A stretch of DNA of 64,000 nucleotides from contig NZ_JACHHG010000007.1 in NCBI RefSeq assembly GCF_014202645.1, positions 142,654-206,653 on the forward strand, read 5' to 3'. This document shows, in pieces, positions 62,617 to 64,000 of the stretch. The DNA is from Deinobacterium chartae (lineage in GTDB: Bacteria > Deinococcota > Deinococci > Deinococcales > Deinococcaceae). Below the pieces are notes generated by a model. It searched no databases, was not told the origin of the DNA, and saw only the letters and a program-made list of their open reading frames with translations. The first letter of the stretch is position 1. Every line of letters starts with the position of its first letter. The position numbers and the translations under genes are program-made.

Positions 62617-63690
62617 GTGCCGCTCACCTACCTGGTTGACATCGCTCAGACTCCCGCGCCCACCCTCGAGGAGGCAGAGCGGGCCGCTTACATTCGCCGA
62701 CTCTGGGAACAACTGGGAGCCCAGCCGGAACTGGACGAGGTCGGCAACGTCATCGCCCGGCTGGGCCCCAGCCATGGCCCCGCCCTGGTATTGGCCTCGC
62801 ACCTCGACACGGTGTTCCCGGCCGGAACCGACCTGACCGTCAAGGAACAGGGCGGGCGGCTGGTGGGACCGGGCGTAGGGGACAACTCGGCCAGCCTCGC
62901 CGTGCTGACCGCCCTGCTGCGCGACCTCGACCCGCGCAGGCTGCGCGTCCCGCTGTGGCTGGTCGCCAACGTCGGCGAAGAAGGCCTGGGCGACCTGCGC
63001 GGCGCCAAACACCTGCTCGAGAAGCACGCTGCCGAGATCGGTGCCTTTGTCGCTGTGGACGGCTACCTGGGGCTGGTCGTGACCCAGCCGGTCGGGGTCC
63101 GGCGTTACCGCGCCACCTTCCGCACCGCCGGAGGACACTCGTGGGGTGACAGCGGACCGAGCGCCCTGCACGCGCTGGGTCTTGCGATCACGGCGCTTTA
63201 CAGCATTCCGCTGCCCTCGCACCCGCGCACCACCCTGAACGTCGGAACCGCCTCGGGGGGCACCTCGGTCAACTCGATCGCCGGTCAGGCCAGCTTGCTG
63301 CTCGACCTGCGCTCGCTCGACGCCGGAGCCCTCGCGCAACTCGAGGGGCGTGCGCGCAGCGCCCTCGAGGGTGCCGCGCGTCAGGCCGGAGCCGAGCTGG
63401 AACTCGAGCGGGTCGGAGACCGCCCGGCCGGGGACCTGCGCAACGCCGCCCTGCTGCGTCTGGCCAAGCAGGCCGCAGCGAGCCTGGACCTCGAGCTGCG
63501 CGGTGTGGCAAGTTCCACCGACGCCAATGCCGCCGCGCCGCACGGCATCCCCGCCATCGCGCTGGGCGTGTACGTGGGGGGCAACGCGCACCGCACCGAC
63601 GAGTGGGTGCAGCCCTCGAGCCTAAATAGCGGCCTGCGTCTGTTGCAGCGCTTCGTGGAGCAGTACCAGCGCAGCCCGCTGGGCCGCTGA
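62617..63690 (+). CDS. M20-family metallopeptidase (PepT/CarbG-like)
   Basis: The 357-residue enzyme has the M20 metal site ALVLASHLDTVFPAG, GPGVGDNSASLAVL, VANVGEEGLGDLRGAKHL and a dimerisation domain (RYRATFRTAGGHSWGD, TLNVGTASGGTSVNSIAG). The catalytic end VGGNAHRTDEWVQ carries the last metal-binding His. It removes N-terminal residues from di- or tripeptides. GTG 62617 is six bases after TACACT (62605-62610), which overlaps the upstream gene's stop, so it has its own promoter. Confidence 0.92.
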   Translation: MPLTYLVDIAQTPAPTLEEAERAAYIRRLWEQLGAQPELDEVGNVIARLGPSHGPALVLASHLDTVFPAGTDLTVKEQGGRLVGPGVGDNSASLAVLTALLRDLDPRRLRVPLWLVANVGEEGLGDLRGAKHLLEKHAAEIGAFVAVDGYLGLVVTQPVGVRRYRATFRTAGGHSWGDSGPSALHALGLAITALYSIPLPSHPRTTLNVGTASGGTSVNSIAGQASLLLDLRSLDAGALAQLEGRARSALEGAARQAGAELELERVGDRPAGDLRNAALLRLAKQAAASLDLELRGVASSTDANAAAPHGIPAIALGVYVGGNAHRTDEWVQPSSLNSGLRLLQRFVEQYQRSPLGR

Positions 63691-63750
63691 CCTGCGGCGC
63701 CCGACCCGCGCCCTCCTCGTGGCCCCGAACCCGCTGCGTCCTGCCTCACA

Positions 63751-64000
63751 ATGCCCGACTACGAACAGCTGACCCACGACGTCTTTGACCTGATCGGCCA
63801 GGGCCGCCTCGAGGCGGCCCTGAACCGAATCGTGAGCTACCGGGACGCACTGACCTCAGCGCAGCGCGCGCGCAGCGACTTCTGACGCGCCTGCTTGCTG
63901 GTCCGGCTGGGGCATCCGGACGCGGCACAGGCCGCCCTCGAGGGCATCCGGGCGCGCGGCGACTGGTTTGCGCCCGCCCTGCTGAAGTACGACCCGGACC
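63751..64000 (+). pseudogene. TPR-like protein gene interrupted by an in-frame TGA (partial at window edge)
   Basis: The ATG at 63751 starts MPDYEQLTHDVFDLIGQGRLEAALNRIVSYRDALTSAQRARSDF, then TGA at 63883-63885. The same frame stays open to the window end with RACLLVRLGHPDAAQAALEGIRARGDWFAPALLKYDPD, which is clearly coding and TPR-like (helix pairs with small residues in the usual places). A Trp codon (TGG) is expected at the stop, as in SDFWRACLL. The gene is therefore a nonsense pseudogene, a base-call error or a read-through case. The C-terminal part lies beyond the window; similar TPR N termini precede alpha/beta hydrolase domains in Deinococcus. Confidence 0.72.

Noticed and set aside
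63883-63885. Selenocysteine at the in-frame TGA
   Set aside because: The expected residue is Trp, no SECIS-like hairpin directly after the codon is evident, and a TPR-like protein gives no reason for selenocysteine.

Overview
The window is GC-rich DNA (I estimate roughly two-thirds G+C by eye) from a member of the Deinococcales (Deinococcus or a close relative such as Deinobacterium). The gene content supports this: MglA/MglB, a PLP-fold/HRDC fusion protein, a heterodimeric M16 peptidase pair, archaeal-type phosphoglycerate mutase, TrmH and DUF2270. So do very frequent CTCGAG(G) words and many genes whose -10 hexamer (TANNNT) lies only 5-9 bases before the start codon, as expected for leaderless mRNA. 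Every assignment was made by reading the sequence; no database search was run. I saw no tRNA, rRNA, CRISPR array, insertion sequence or prophage.

Layout. 1-8.9 kb: the end of a collagen-like protein, a secreted phosphodiester glycosidase, mglB-mglA, IMPACT/YigZ and Nudix genes, a cell-wall amidase, and an inactive/active M16 peptidase pair. 9.0-16.8 kb: glycerate kinase faces a six-gene minus-strand stressosome operon, rsbR-rsbS-rsbT-(RsbT::phosphatase)-(RsbT::histidine kinase::receiver)-(receiver::PAS::kinase-like). One hybrid gene there carries an apparent 1-base frameshift, and the last protein lacks its phospho-accepting His. 16.9-22 kb: Ada/AlkA and Ogt DNA alkylation repair, then the glyoxylate shunt genes aceB-aceA. 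22.2-30 kb: parts of an amino-acid ABC transporter, and two regulator/MFS pairs (MarR and LysR), each with a visible palindrome.

30-47.5 kb: agmatine-to-putrescine genes aguA-aguB; a WYL regulator with a long inverted repeat at its promoter; a cell-wall cluster in which a winged-helix regulator and a two-gene penicillin-binding-protein operon share an identical 25-base palindrome; between them a guanidinium exporter behind a guanidine-III riboswitch; a dienoyl-CoA isomerase/reductase pair; a beta-helix lipoprotein; apgM; trmH; the PLP-fold/HRDC protein; a beta-barrel protein; and uppS. 47.6-64 kb: a decayed dienelactone-hydrolase-like pseudogene, mutY, DUF2270, flavin reductase, tryptophanase, a queuosine-precursor-type transporter, a MoxR-VWA pair flanked by large stem-loops, surE, a receiver-like small gene with a partial tandem duplication, epoxide hydrolase, a DtxR/MntR regulator, an operon of thioesterase, small protein and ROK kinase, an FtsB-like protein, an M20 peptidase, and a TPR-like gene broken by an in-frame TGA.

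How the genes work together. The stressosome genes form a complete sensor, scaffold, kinase and phosphatase set, but no sigma-B-type partner is present. Its likely output is therefore the two-component-like proteins encoded downstream. The shared palindrome at 34.8 and 35.4 kb suggests that one repressor controls itself and peptidoglycan synthases. aguAB makes putrescine, aceBA allows growth on acetate or fatty acids, and the dienoyl-CoA pair would feed unsaturated fatty acids into beta-oxidation.
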